From: JBBQXK01 sp052387255
Lineage (GTDB): Bacteria; Pseudomonadota; Alphaproteobacteria; Rhodobacterales; Rhodobacteraceae
Length of the DNA: 64,000 nucleotides
Reading direction: 5' to 3'
Assembly (NCBI GenBank): GCA_052387255.1
Contig: JBQTJI010000035.1
Span: forward strand, 1 to 64,000
Part shown: positions 8,786 through 17,891 of the stretch, piece by piece
Layout of the letters: each line of letters starts with the position of its first letter
How positions within the stretch are numbered: position 1 is the first letter of the stretch
The notes under the pieces: model-generated
What the model was told of the DNA's origin: nothing
What the model saw: only the letters and a program-made list of their open reading frames with translations
Databases searched by the model: none
Position numbers and translations under genes: made by a program

Positions 8786-9955
8786 ATGTACGCTGGCATC
8801 GCCGCCCTGGTCGCGGCCTATCTGCTCAGCCACTTCTACCGCGTCTTCCTGGCGGTGCTGACGCCGGTGCTCAAGGCCGACCTCGGGGCCACGCCCGAGG
8901 ATCTGGCGCAGGCGTCCGGGCTGTGGTTCCTGACCTTCGCGCTCATGCAGCTGCCGGTGGGCTGGGCACTGGACCGGATCGGGCCAAGGCTGACCTCGGC
9001 AGCCATGGTGCTGGTGGGGGCGGGCGGGGCGGCGCTGTTTGCCGCAGCGACGACTCCCGTGGGCATCAATGTCGCCATGGCGCTGATCGGGGTCGGCTGC
9101 GCGCCGGTCCTGATGGCGAACTACTACATCTTTGCCCGCATGCTGCCCCCGGCGGCCTTTGGCACCCTGGCCGGGGTGACCATCGGCATCGGGTCGCTGG
9201 GCAATATCGCGGCCTCGCTGCCGCTGTCGGCGGCGGTCGAGGCGTTCGGCTGGCGTCACGCCGTCGGGGCCATGGCAATGGTGACGCTGCTGGCCGCCCT
9301 GGCGATTCTGGCCCTGGTGCGCGACCCGCCGCGCATCACCCAGGCGGCGGGCGGAAGCGTGCTCGACCTCTTGCGCCTGCCCGCCCTCTGGCCGGTGTTC
9401 GTGATGATGGCGGCCTGCTACGGCCCGGCGGTGGGTCTGCGGGGGGTGTGGTTGGGGCCGTGGCAGGCCGACGTGAACGGGGCTGCGGCAGGGCAGATCG
9501 GCACGGTGTCGCTGGTGATGGGGCTGGCGATGATCGCGGGCAACTTTGCCTACGGCCCGTTGGACCGCGTGTTCGGCACGCGGAAATGGCTGGTGTTCGG
9601 GGGCAATGCGCTGGTCGTGCTGTGTTTCCTGGCACTTTATGTCCGGCCCGGGGCGACCGGGCCTGCGCTGCTGTTGCTGGTCGCGGGCATCGGGGTCTTC
9701 GGCGCGGCGTTCCCGATGGTGATGGCGCATGGCCGCGCCTTCCTGCCGCCGCACCTCTTGGGGCGCGGGGTGACGCTGATCAACCTGTTCGGCATCGGCG
9801 CGGCGGGGCTGATGCAGGTGGCCACGGGCCGCCTGCACGCCGCCGCGCCAACCGATCCGGCGACCGCCCCCTATCAGGCGGTGTTCCTGTTCTATGCCCT
9901 GGTGACGGCAGCGGGACTGGCGGTCTATCTCTGGTCGCAGGACAGGACCGACTAG
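8786..9955 (+). CDS. MFS transporter (second of a tandem pair)
   Basis: A 389-residue MFS permease with about twelve membrane segments. The signature following helix 2 reads GWALDRIGPRLTSA, a diverged motif A. It is not an obvious recent duplicate of its neighbour: N termini and loop sequences differ. Six bases separate it from the upstream MFS gene, so the two are probably co-transcribed. Substrate unknown. It is followed by about 80 bases and then asd. Confidence 0.87.
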   Translation: MYAGIAALVAAYLLSHFYRVFLAVLTPVLKADLGATPEDLAQASGLWFLTFALMQLPVGWALDRIGPRLTSAAMVLVGAGGAALFAAATTPVGINVAMALIGVGCAPVLMANYYIFARMLPPAAFGTLAGVTIGIGSLGNIAASLPLSAAVEAFGWRHAVGAMAMVTLLAALAILALVRDPPRITQAAGGSVLDLLRLPALWPVFVMMAACYGPAVGLRGVWLGPWQADVNGAAAGQIGTVSLVMGLAMIAGNFAYGPLDRVFGTRKWLVFGGNALVVLCFLALYVRPGATGPALLLLVAGIGVFGAAFPMVMAHGRAFLPPHLLGRGVTLINLFGIGAAGLMQVATGRLHAAAPTDPATAPYQAVFLFYALVTAAGLAVYLWSQDRTD

Positions 9956-10035
9956 ACCCGCACCGGCAATCGGGCCTTTCCCCCCTGCGGCACCTGCGGT
10001 AACAACCCGCGTCATTGATCGAGGAGAAGGACAAA

Positions 10036-11058
10036 GTGGGCTACAAGGTCGTCGTCGCGGGGGCCACGGGAAACGTGGGCCGCGAAATGCTGAACATCCT
10101 GGCCGAACGGGAATTCCCGGTCGACGAGATTGCCGCACTTGCCAGCCGCAAGAGCCTGGGCACCGAAGTCAGCTTTGGCGACCGCACCCTCAAGACCAAG
10201 GACCTCGACACCTTCGATTTCGCCGGCTGGGACATCGCGCTGTTCGCCATCGGGTCCGAGGCGACCAAAATCTATGCCCCCCGCGCGGCAGGCGCGGGCT
10301 GCGTCGTCATCGACAACTCGTCGCTCTACCGCTACGACCCCCAGGTGCCGCTGGTGGTGCCCGAGGTCAACGCCGATGCGGTCCTGGGCTACAAGGCGAA
10401 AAACATCATCGCCAACCCCAACTGCTCGACCGCGCAGATGGTCGTCGCGCTGAAACCCCTGCACGACCGGGCGCGGATCAGGCGCGTCGTGGTGTCGACC
10501 TACCAGTCCGTCAGCGGTGCGGGCAAGGAAGGCATGGACGAGCTGTGGAACCAGACCAAGGCCATCTACAACCCGACCGACAACGTCCCCCCGAACAAGT
10601 TCCAGAAGCAGATCGCCTTCAACGTGATCCCGCAGATCGACGTCTTCCTCGACGACGGCTTCACCAAAGAGGAATGGAAGATGGTGGCCGAGACCAAGAA
10701 GATCCTCGATCCGAAGATCAAGGTCACCGCCACCTGCGTCCGCGTGCCGGTCTTCGTGGGGCACAGCGAGGCGATCAACATCGAGTTCGAGGACAGCCTC
10801 GACTGGGAAGAGGCCACCGACATCCTGCGCGAGGCCCCCGGCATCCTGGTGGTGGATAAACGCGAACCCGGCGGCTACATCACCCCCATCGAATGCGTCG
10901 GCGAATACGCCACCTACGTGTCCCGCATCCGCCAGGATTCGACGGTGGACAACGGCATCTCGATGTGGGTGGTCAGCGACAACCTGCGCAAGGGGGCCGC
11001 GCTGAACGCCGTGCAGATCGCCGAAGTGCTGGGGAACCGGTGTTTGAAGAAGGGGTGA
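10036..11058 (+). CDS. asd: Aspartate-semialdehyde dehydrogenase
   Basis: A 340-residue enzyme that reduces aspartyl-4-phosphate to aspartate semialdehyde, the branch point to lysine/diaminopimelate, threonine and methionine. The NADP loop GATGNVG is at residues 9-15, the nucleophilic cysteine in NPNCSTAQ (C130) and the base histidine in GHSEAINIEF (H243). The GTG at 10036 was chosen because a strong purine-rich ribosome-binding site (GAGGAGAAGG at 10021-10030) sits five bases before it; a TTG at 10015 would place that site inside the gene. It converges on the aminotransferase gene across a large inverted repeat. Confidence 0.95.
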   Translation: MGYKVVVAGATGNVGREMLNILAEREFPVDEIAALASRKSLGTEVSFGDRTLKTKDLDTFDFAGWDIALFAIGSEATKIYAPRAAGAGCVVIDNSSLYRYDPQVPLVVPEVNADAVLGYKAKNIIANPNCSTAQMVVALKPLHDRARIRRVVVSTYQSVSGAGKEGMDELWNQTKAIYNPTDNVPPNKFQKQIAFNVIPQIDVFLDDGFTKEEWKMVAETKKILDPKIKVTATCVRVPVFVGHSEAINIEFEDSLDWEEATDILREAPGILVVDKREPGGYITPIECVGEYATYVSRIRQDSTVDNGISMWVVSDNLRKGAALNAVQIAEVLGNRCLKKG

Positions 11059-11065
11059 TTGCCTT

Positions 11066-11143
11066 GGCCGCTCATCAGCCCTGACGGGCTTCCTCGCTTG
11101 GAACAGCACCAGCGAAGAAGCCCGTCAGGGCTGATGAGCGGCC
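11066..11143. repeat. Large inverted repeat, 33-bp arms, between convergent genes
   Basis: The arms 11066-11098 and 11111-11143 are reverse complements with a single mismatch (the innermost 6-bp part) and enclose a 12-base loop. The outer 27 bp are perfect. The right half encodes the last 20 or so residues of the aminotransferase and the left half includes its stop, while asd ends eight bases before the left arm. It may act as a bidirectional transcription terminator, but it lacks a T-tract and is far longer than needed, so a mobile palindromic repeat is an alternative. Confidence 0.85.
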
Positions 11144-12247
11144 AGCCACGCCCCCACTGTTGCCAGCCCCCGCCGCCAGCACGTCCGTCTCGCAGGCGTA
11201 CCCCACCCTGACGTACCCCTCCATCCCGAACACCTCGCCCGGCACGAACAGCACCCCCGTGTCGGCCAAGAGCCGCTGGCAGAACGCGCGGCTGCCCATT
11301 TCGCGGCCATAGGCCAGCATCGACGTCGTCCCCGCCCTTGGCCGCACATGGCGCACCCCCGGCGTCGCCTGCACCCAGTCGTCCAGAATGGCCAGGTTGC
11401 GCCGCACGATCCCCCGGCTGCGCGCCAGCACCTGGGGCGCCGCCTCCAGCGCCATCGTGGCGAAATGGTCGTCCAGCATGCCGACGCTGATCGTGGTATA
11501 GTCGCGGTGCAGGTTCACCGCGTCGATCACCTCGCGCGGGCCGCAGACCCAGCCCAGCCGCAGACCGGCCAGCGAGAACGCCTTGGACATGCCTGCGGTG
11601 CTGATCCCGCGTTCGTACAGGTCGGTGATCGACGGCGTCACCGCGTCGCCCTCCTGCTCGGTCCCGCGATAGACCTCGTCGCACAGAACCCAGGCCCCCG
11701 CGGCCCGTGCAATCTCCACCACCCGCTCCAGCATCCCGCGCCCCATCAGCGCCCCCGTGGGGTTGTTCGGATTGGTCAGCGCGATCAGCCGCGCCCCCTT
11801 CGCCATCTGCGCCAGGACCCCGAGGTCCGGCAGGAACCCGTCCTCGGCCCGCAGCCGCAACTCCACCACCTCGGCCCCCAGGCTGGCCGGGATCGCGGTG
11901 TGCCGCTGATAGGTCGGCACGATGCTGACCACCCGGTCGCCGCGTTCGACCAGCGCCGCATGCACCAGCGCATTGGCCCCGATGGTGCCATGCGTCACCA
12001 CCACGTTGTCGGGCACCTGCCCCGCATACAGCGCCGCAATCGCCGTCCGCAGCCGGGGCGACCCCTCGATGTCGCCATAGGTCATCCGCATCGGCAAGAC
12101 CGCCGACAGGTCGCGCTCGTTCTTGCCCGCCAACGCCAGCAGTTCGGCGATGCTCAGCGAATGGACGCAGGTTTCCGCCAGGTTCAGCGCGCATTGCGTC
12201 TCGTGCGCGTTCATCCATTGCTCGACGCCAAAGGGTTCGATCCGCAT
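11075..12247 (-). CDS. PLP-dependent aminotransferase, class I/II (fold type I)
   Basis: A 390-residue fold-type I aminotransferase. It shows NPNNPTG, the cofactor aspartate in VLCDEVYRG, and the Schiff-base lysine in GMSKAFSLAGLRLGW (K222). The start ATG at 12247 begins MRIEPFGVEQW and has AAAGGA upstream; the open frame runs further but that part looks non-coding. Substrate is not determined; some relatives are called aspartate aminotransferases or capreomycidine-synthase-like enzymes. Oddly, the last ~20 residues (from about GRSSALTGFF) are encoded inside the large inverted repeat and are unlikely to be ancestral protein sequence: family similarity appears to end near VRVGYACETDV. Confidence 0.88.
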   Translation of the reverse strand: MRIEPFGVEQWMNAHETQCALNLAETCVHSLSIAELLALAGKNERDLSAVLPMRMTYGDIEGSPRLRTAIAALYAGQVPDNVVVTHGTIGANALVHAALVERGDRVVSIVPTYQRHTAIPASLGAEVVELRLRAEDGFLPDLGVLAQMAKGARLIALTNPNNPTGALMGRGMLERVVEIARAAGAWVLCDEVYRGTEQEGDAVTPSITDLYERGISTAGMSKAFSLAGLRLGWVCGPREVIDAVNLHRDYTTISVGMLDDHFATMALEAAPQVLARSRGIVRRNLAILDDWVQATPGVRHVRPRAGTTSMLAYGREMGSRAFCQRLLADTGVLFVPGEVFGMEGYVRVGYACETDVLAAGAGNSGGVAGRSSALTGFFAGAVPSEEARQG

Positions 12248-12276
12248 CAGGGGGGTCCTTTCCGGTTGCGTCCAGG

Positions 12277-12975
12277 CTATGCGCCCCCCGACCCCGGCGA
12301 AAGGCGAAACTGTCCCGACAGCCAGCCCGCCCCCGACCCGATCATCCACACCGTCAGGGCCAGATAGCCGCCGATGGCCAGCGCCCCGAACAGCGCGCCG
12401 TCGCGCCCCAGCGCCAGCACCGCCCCTTCCTGCGCCCCGCCCAGGATCAGCGCCGCCGTCACGCCCGCCAGCACCGCCAGCATCCGCCGCCCCTCCCGGG
12501 CCTGGATCGCCCCCACCAGCGCCACGTGCAGCGCCGTTAGCGTCATCCCCAGATGCTCGCCCAGGGCCACGCCCGCCCAGGCGTGCAGCAGGGCAAACCC
12601 CTGCACATCGCCGGTCCGCGCGAGGTCGGGCACCACCATGACCCAGCGTAGCAGTCCCATCGCCTGCGTCAGCCCCGCCAGCGCGCCCGTCACCGCCGCC
12701 GCCACCGCCAGCGCCGGAAACGCGGTCACCCGCCCGCCCGCCAGCGCATGGGCCAGCGCCACCGGCACGAACAGCAGCGCGGCCAGCGCAAAGGCATGCC
12801 AGGTCAGGATCAGGTCGGCACCGCCATCGGCAAAGGCGTCCAGCACCTCGGCCGCCGGGCGGCGCAGGATCGCGGGATAGTCAAAGGTCGCGGCCAGCCG
12901 CGCATAGGGCAGGTTGAAGAACACCGCCAGCGCGATCAGGGACAGGGCGGCTAGACGGAGGGGAAGAGGCTGCAT
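12277..12975 (-). CDS. Multi-pass membrane protein, DUF4386-like
   Basis: A 232-residue, alanine/leucine-rich integral membrane protein with about six hydrophobic segments (residues ~8-25, 60-82, 92-112, 140-162, 170-190, 200-220). The arrangement and the block LTWHAFALAALLFVPVALAH resemble the DUF4386 family, whose function is unknown; I hold this assignment loosely. The start at 12975 (MQPLPLRLAALS) gives a normal membrane-protein N terminus. It is divergent from a tetR-type gene across 108 bases that hold two matching palindromes, so it is the likely target of that repressor. Confidence 0.72.
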   Translation of the reverse strand: MQPLPLRLAALSLIALAVFFNLPYARLAATFDYPAILRRPAAEVLDAFADGGADLILTWHAFALAALLFVPVALAHALAGGRVTAFPALAVAAAVTGALAGLTQAMGLLRWVMVVPDLARTGDVQGFALLHAWAGVALGEHLGMTLTALHVALVGAIQAREGRRMLAVLAGVTAALILGGAQEGAVLALGRDGALFGALAIGGYLALTVWMIGSGAGWLSGQFRLSPGSGGA

Positions 12976-13003
12976 GGCCGACACTCCGATTCGGGTTGCT
13001 GTT

Positions 13004-13019
13004 GTCACTTGTCGGTGAC
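13004..13019. promoter_or_regulatory. Palindromic operator 1 (putative TetR site)
   Basis: The palindrome GTCACTTGTCGGTGAC has GTCAC/GTGAC half-sites and lies 28 bases upstream of the DUF4386-like start. It matches the second palindrome at 13054 in half-sites and in the CGGTGAC flank. The two begin exactly 50 bp apart, close to five helical turns. Assignment to the adjacent TetR protein is inferred from position. Confidence 0.7.
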
Positions 13020-13053
13020 ATACAGCAGGCGCAGGACGCCCCGCAAGCACAAA

Positions 13054-13069
13054 GTCACCCATCGGTGAC
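13054..13069. promoter_or_regulatory. Palindromic operator 2 (putative TetR site)
   Basis: The perfect palindrome GTCACCCATCGGTGAC (six-base half-sites, four-base centre) ends 14 bases before the tetR-type start codon. Binding here would block its own transcription. It is the better-conserved partner of the site at 13004. Confidence 0.72.
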
Positions 13070-13083
13070 AAATCGAGGCCCCC

Positions 13084-13674
13084 ATGACGAAACCCCGCAA
13101 CCGCGACGACACCCGCGCCCGCATCTTGGACGCCGGTCTGTCCCTCCTGTCCGAGCAGGGCTTTGCCGGGTTCGGCGTCAACGCCGTGGCGCGCGCGGCG
13201 GGGTGCGACAAACAGTTGATCTACCGCTATTTCGACGGGTTGCCGGGGTTGACCCGCGCGATGGGCGAAACCGTCGCCGCGCGCCTGGCCACGGCCCTGT
13301 CGCCCGCCCTCGACGAAGCACCCGATAGCTATGGCGCGCTGATCGAACGCCTGGCGCTTGCCCTTTACACCCATCTGGCCGGCAACGCGGCCTGGCGGCA
13401 GTTCCGGGTGCTGGAACTGACCGCGCCCTCGGCGGCGACCGCCGACTTCCGCGCGGCGCGGTCGGCGGCCCTGCAGGACTGGATCATCCGCGCCCGCGGC
13501 CCCCTGCAGCCGCCCGCCGGACACGACGCCGCCGCGCGCAACGCCACACTGATCGCGGCGGTCGAGGGGCTGGCGATCCTCGGCCCCGCCGGCCTTGACC
13601 CGCAGGACCCCGCCACCCCCGACCGCCTGCGCCAGGCCATCGGCCACCTCGCGCGCGCGGCCTATGCCCCCTGA
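13084..13674 (+). CDS. TetR/AcrR family transcriptional regulator
   Basis: A 196-residue one-component regulator. The N-terminal helix-turn-helix spans roughly residues 8-55, including ARILDAGLSLLSEQGFAGFG and the recognition helix region CDKQLIYRYFDGLPGL, the TetR pattern. The C-terminal ligand domain is alanine- and proline-rich and not informative about the effector. It is divergent from a DUF4386-like membrane protein, with two similar palindromes between them, implying autoregulation and control of the membrane protein gene. Confidence 0.9.
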   Translation: MTKPRNRDDTRARILDAGLSLLSEQGFAGFGVNAVARAAGCDKQLIYRYFDGLPGLTRAMGETVAARLATALSPALDEAPDSYGALIERLALALYTHLAGNAAWRQFRVLELTAPSAATADFRAARSAALQDWIIRARGPLQPPAGHDAAARNATLIAAVEGLAILGPAGLDPQDPATPDRLRQAIGHLARAAYAP

Positions 13675-13765
13675 CGTGGCCTGCCGATTTCCCCGGCGAC
13701 AGGCCAAGGAACCTGCGGCATGATGCGTCACAGACTTTGAACCGACCGCCAAAAGGATTTCCCCC

Positions 13766-15400
13766 ATGCGCCGCATTCTTCTCGCCTCGGCCCTGGTCCC
13801 CGCCTGCGCGTTTGCCGACCAGATCCCCGCCACCAGCCGCATCACCGATGTCACGGTCTATGCGCAGGGTGCCCGCGTGCTGCGCGAGGTGACCTTCGAC
13901 ACCCCCGCCGGAACCCACGACCTGACGCTGGACGACCTGCCGTCCTATCTCGCCGATGGCACCACGCTGCGCATCCAGCCGGGGGCCGGGGTCACCGTCG
14001 GGGCCTACGCGCTGACCGACAGCGGCCCGACCGCCGAACCCCGCCGATCCAGCACCCAGACGGTGGCAGAGGCGCGGGTCAAGGCGCTGGAAGAAGGCGA
14101 GCGCCGCGCCCTGGCCGCCATCGACACCATCAACGCCCGGATCGAGGCGGCGGATGCCATGGCGGGCTTCCTGCGCCAGATCAGCACGGGCGAGGCGGGC
14201 CTTGGCACCGCCACCCCGCAGGCCCTGCAGGACATGGCCGAGATGGTCGGGTCGAAAACCGCCGAGGCCACCGGCATCCGCGCCGCTGCCCTGTTCGACC
14301 GCCGCCGCGCCGAGGCCGACCTGGCCGAAGTGCAGGGCGACCTCGCCAAAGCGCGCGCGGCCCTGGCATCACTGCCCGGCATGGACCAGACGCCCGCGGC
14401 CCTCAGCGTGTCCTTCGCCAGCGCGACCGGCGGTCCGGGGACGATTGAGGTGTCCTACCTTGTGGGCGAGGCCTATTGGCAGCCCGTCTACGACATCGAC
14501 CTTGCCCGCAAGGACGGGCGCATGACGCTGTCACGCGGCGTCATCGTGGTGCAGCAGACCGACGAGGACTGGACCGATGTCACCCTCACCCTGTCGACCG
14601 CAACCCCGGACGGACAGTCCGAACCCTCGACGCTCTATGCCGACCTGCGCCGGATCGAGCCGGAGGTTGAGATGGACGCGCGCCCGGTATCCGAGGGCCT
14701 GATGGCCGGTGCGCCTGCGCCCGCCGACGCCATGATGGAACCTGCGGTCGTCGAGGCGAGGGCCGGGATGGGCCCGATCATCGAGGGCGACACCGTGACC
14801 TACCGCTACGGTCTGCCCGTCACGATGGCCTCCGGCCTCGACCGGCTGCGCCTTGCCCTCGACACCATCGACCTGACCCCAAAGGTGCGCGCCGTCGCCG
14901 TGCCGCGCCACGACTCCACCGCCTATCTTGAGGCCACCGTCACCAACACCACCCCGGAAATCCTGCTGCCCGGCGAAGCGATTCTTTCGCGCGACGGCAC
15001 CCCGTTCGGCAGCACCACCCTCGACGCCATCGCCCCCAACGTCGACTTCACCCTGTCCTTCGGCCCCATCGAGGGGCTGCGCCTGTCTCGCACCCTGCCG
15101 GTGCGGGCCGAGGGTGAGACCGGCATCCTGACCTCGACCAACCAGATCGCCGAAACCGCGACGCTCAAGGTCGAGAACCTGACGGCGGAACCCTGGGACC
15201 TCCGCGTGCTCGACCAGGTGCCCTATTCCGAACAGGAGGATCTCGAAATCACCTACACCGCCGACCCCGCTCCCACCGAGACGCGCGTCGAGGGCGTGCG
15301 CGGCCACCTCGCCTGGGACTTCGCCCTTCCGCCGGGCGAGGCGCGCGAGATCACGCTCGACCACCTGATCAGCTGGCCCGAGGGGATGGTGCTGCAATAG
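13766..15400 (+). CDS. DUF4139 domain-containing protein, mucoidy-inhibitor MuiA family-like
   Basis: A 544-residue secreted or periplasmic protein. A short signal peptide (MRRILLASALVPACAFA) precedes an N-terminal DUF4140-like segment (DVTVYAQGARVLREVTF), a helical, probably coiled-coil central part (about residues 95-210), and a long beta-rich C-terminal DUF4139-like part that includes VSYLVGEAYWQPVYDI and ends in a beta sandwich. This order matches proteins annotated as mucoidy inhibitor MuiA family; the biochemical function is unknown. AAAAGGA lies just upstream of the ATG. It converges on the trypsin-nuclease gene with 39 bases between the stops. Confidence 0.85.
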   Translation: MRRILLASALVPACAFADQIPATSRITDVTVYAQGARVLREVTFDTPAGTHDLTLDDLPSYLADGTTLRIQPGAGVTVGAYALTDSGPTAEPRRSSTQTVAEARVKALEEGERRALAAIDTINARIEAADAMAGFLRQISTGEAGLGTATPQALQDMAEMVGSKTAEATGIRAAALFDRRRAEADLAEVQGDLAKARAALASLPGMDQTPAALSVSFASATGGPGTIEVSYLVGEAYWQPVYDIDLARKDGRMTLSRGVIVVQQTDEDWTDVTLTLSTATPDGQSEPSTLYADLRRIEPEVEMDARPVSEGLMAGAPAPADAMMEPAVVEARAGMGPIIEGDTVTYRYGLPVTMASGLDRLRLALDTIDLTPKVRAVAVPRHDSTAYLEATVTNTTPEILLPGEAILSRDGTPFGSTTLDAIAPNVDFTLSFGPIEGLRLSRTLPVRAEGETGILTSTNQIAETATLKVENLTAEPWDLRVLDQVPYSEQEDLEITYTADPAPTETRVEGVRGHLAWDFALPPGEAREITLDHLISWPEGMVLQ

Positions 15401-15439
15401 CCCCGGGTGCGGCCGCCACCGCAACGGCCGGGCTGCCGG

Positions 15440-17596
15440 TCAGGCCGACCCCGCGTCCTCCTGGGCGGCCTCATGCAGGGCCTTGCCAAAGACGACGCCG
15501 GTCGCGGCCTCGATCTCGGTCAGCGGCTTGTGGTGGTCGGCAAATGACCCGATCTCGAAACGCTCGATGCCAAAGCGGTCGACCACGTCCTTCTGGCTGA
15601 AAATGAACCCATAGGCCTTCAGGCGCGGGGCCGCCTTGCGGCCCGATCCCTGCACCCTGACAACCACGACTTTCCAGAACCGCCGCGGATACTGCAGCGC
15701 GCCGCGCCCGAAATCACGCCCCACCGGGTCGTTCGCCGCAAGGATCGGCCCGGCCAGGATGCTGGCGCGGTCCCCGTCCGACGCCAGTTCCTTCTGCACA
15801 TGGTTCTCGAACGCGCCCCACAGACCCTTCATCCCCCGGTAGGTGCTGTCATTGCGCGCCGGAGCGGACTGGTTGAAGGCCTCGTGCTGCGGCGTGCAGT
15901 TGGTCCAGTGGAACGTGTCCGAATTGGCAAACTCGATCTCGCGTTCATCGTAGCCCCAGCAACTGTCCTCGCGGCGCACCATGTGGCCCCGGTCGATGTT
16001 CTTTGCGGGGGCATAGAATTCCGGGTCGGTGATCTGCAATCCCTTGTCGATGCGATCATCGGTGATCCATTTGTCGCTTCCAAAGGACTCACGGTCACCT
16101 TTGAACTTGACGTTCGCGGCATAGTTGACATTGACCGCGCTCCACATCTGCAAGCGCCTTGCCTTGTTCATCGCCAGGCTGAAATGATGATAGTCCAGCA
16201 CCAGCGGGGCCCCGGCTTCGTCCAGAACCATTTCGCCAAGGCGGTCCGCGTGAATCTCGGGCAGCGGGACGTCCATCTGCTTCTCTTTCCCCAGAAACGC
16301 GCGGTCAAATCCTTTGCGGTTTTCCTTCGAATAGTCCGGATCAAAACGGATCGCGCGTTCAAGGGCAACTGCCGACAGGACCGCAGGCTGATCCGGCCTG
16401 CCCGCTTCGGACGGGCCGACAGACCCTGCGTAATTGTTGATCGTGACCGGCCCGTTGATGTGGAAGACAAAGCTTGCCATGGTCTCTCCCGTCGATGTCG
16501 CAGCCGGAACCCCCCCGGTGGTCCTGATCTGCCCGGTTGCCTCAAGCGCCATAACCTCGGCCATCGGGTCACCCGTGGCCGCGATCAACTGGTCAAGCGC
16601 CGCGCGCTGCGCCGGTGATGTCAGGTTGTCCCGCTGCCGCCGCAGGTCGCCGACAATCGCGCTGACCCTGACACCCTCGTTCGCGATCCAGTCAACCTGA
16701 TCGTCACCGTCCTCTTCCTGCCATGTCCGCCCGTCACGCCTCAGGACATGGCCCTCTGCGTCGCGCCGCGGGATCGAGGCGCGGTGCAGCGCGACCAGTT
16801 CCCAGTTCCGGTTGAACGCGGGCGAGCCCGACGATCCCTCCAGCGTGTCCGTCGTGTAGTGCAGGAACCCCTCGCCCAGAATATCGAGCAGCTTGTTGTC
16901 TTCAAAGGCATATCCCTTCGGTCTGCCCTCCGGGTACTGGATGATGTTCACCGGCTGGCCGATCAGGATCTTGGGCGTTGCCTCGATCAGCGCGATGGTG
17001 CCGAGATCGTCCAGCGTCGTGCCGCCGGTGTCGGTCCGCTGCACTTCAACCAGCGTGTAGTCCAGCCGGGGGTTGGTCAGGAACAGGCCGCCGCGGACGA
17101 ACGGCACAACCCTGCCACGGGATACGCCCTGCTCGGACCGTTCGTACAGAAAGTTGACCCCCGCCTCGGCGGCCTCGGCCGCTTCGGCAAAGACATGATG
17201 GTTGGTCAGCAACAGGCCGGGTGCCACAAGAAAACCTGTCGCAAATCCGACCGGCTCGATATCGGGGGCAACGCTCTGCACAATTCGACCGACGGGCCGC
17301 CCCACACGGCGCGCCACTTCGCTTGGCGGCAGCGAGGTGATGTCAAGCGACGGCCCCATGCGCCGCTCAATGCCGAACGGCAGATCGTCAGCCTGACTGA
17401 GCCGCCTTGCAATTGCCATTGCCTTGTCGCGGTCCGCCATCCGCAGCTGGCGTGCCGGCGAATCTGCCGCCCCCGCACCGTCCTCACGCAGCTTCGCCGC
17501 ATGGGCCAGGCGCACGCCCTGCCGCTCTGCCCAATGCCTGGCGGCAGACTGCCACGCGGCCCGCCGACGTTGCCTGCAATTGTCAAGCGCGGACAC
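15440..17596 (-). CDS. Trypsin-like protease fused to DNA/RNA non-specific endonuclease
   Basis: A 718-residue two-enzyme fusion. After a charged helical N terminus comes a trypsin-like domain (about residues 100-290) with a complete triad: H134 in LTNHHVF, D179 in RLDYTLVEV and S256 in EGSSGSP. A linker follows, then a betabetaalpha-metal DNA/RNA non-specific endonuclease (about residues 440-700) with the catalytic motif NIDRGHMVRR (H538) and the metal-site asparagine region NCTPQHEAFNQ. No signal peptide is visible, suggesting cytoplasmic action, which would be hazardous unless controlled. I chose the GTG at 17596 because GAAAGG lies six bases upstream; an ATG at 17647 and an internal ATG are alternatives. 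Biological role is unknown; defence or regulated self-cleavage are possibilities. Confidence 0.85.
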   Translation of the reverse strand: MSALDNCRQRRRAAWQSAARHWAERQGVRLAHAAKLREDGAGAADSPARQLRMADRDKAMAIARRLSQADDLPFGIERRMGPSLDITSLPPSEVARRVGRPVGRIVQSVAPDIEPVGFATGFLVAPGLLLTNHHVFAEAAEAAEAGVNFLYERSEQGVSRGRVVPFVRGGLFLTNPRLDYTLVEVQRTDTGGTTLDDLGTIALIEATPKILIGQPVNIIQYPEGRPKGYAFEDNKLLDILGEGFLHYTTDTLEGSSGSPAFNRNWELVALHRASIPRRDAEGHVLRRDGRTWQEEDGDDQVDWIANEGVRVSAIVGDLRRQRDNLTSPAQRAALDQLIAATGDPMAEVMALEATGQIRTTGGVPAATSTGETMASFVFHINGPVTINNYAGSVGPSEAGRPDQPAVLSAVALERAIRFDPDYSKENRKGFDRAFLGKEKQMDVPLPEIHADRLGEMVLDEAGAPLVLDYHHFSLAMNKARRLQMWSAVNVNYAANVKFKGDRESFGSDKWITDDRIDKGLQITDPEFYAPAKNIDRGHMVRREDSCWGYDEREIEFANSDTFHWTNCTPQHEAFNQSAPARNDSTYRGMKGLWGAFENHVQKELASDGDRASILAGPILAANDPVGRDFGRGALQYPRRFWKVVVVRVQGSGRKAAPRLKAYGFIFSQKDVVDRFGIERFEIGSFADHHKPLTEIEAATGVVFGKALHEAAQEDAGSA

Positions 17597-17891
17597 GACG
17601 CACCTTTCTGTATGGCAACCTTGTTTCCCGCCCCACGCGAGTCGCAAATTGGCCAGGGGAATGATAGCATGGTCTGGCCACGGGCGGCTGTCGAATTATG
17701 CCTGATGGCAGGTTTTGCAATCTTTCCGGGGCGACCCCGGTTTCGCGCTGTCCGCCGCGCCGGGCCAACCCGAAGCCGGGGCATTCGCCGCAACAGGGTG
17801 GCAGCCCGCAGGAAATCGGTTCTCGCGGCTTTGGTGCGGCACTGTCACAAAAAGCCGGCGATGCCCGTCCGCAACGACAGCCCCGCCACCC

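Noticed and set aside
8102..10138. A 678-codon open frame antisense to the MFS pair
   Set aside because: Spans two genes and part of asd with a His/Arg/Gln-rich protein; not plausible.
17597..17891. Promoter-like TTGCAA / TAATTC pair on the minus strand near 17700-17720
   Set aside because: Spacing and match are poor and alphaproteobacterial promoters are too loose to call from this.
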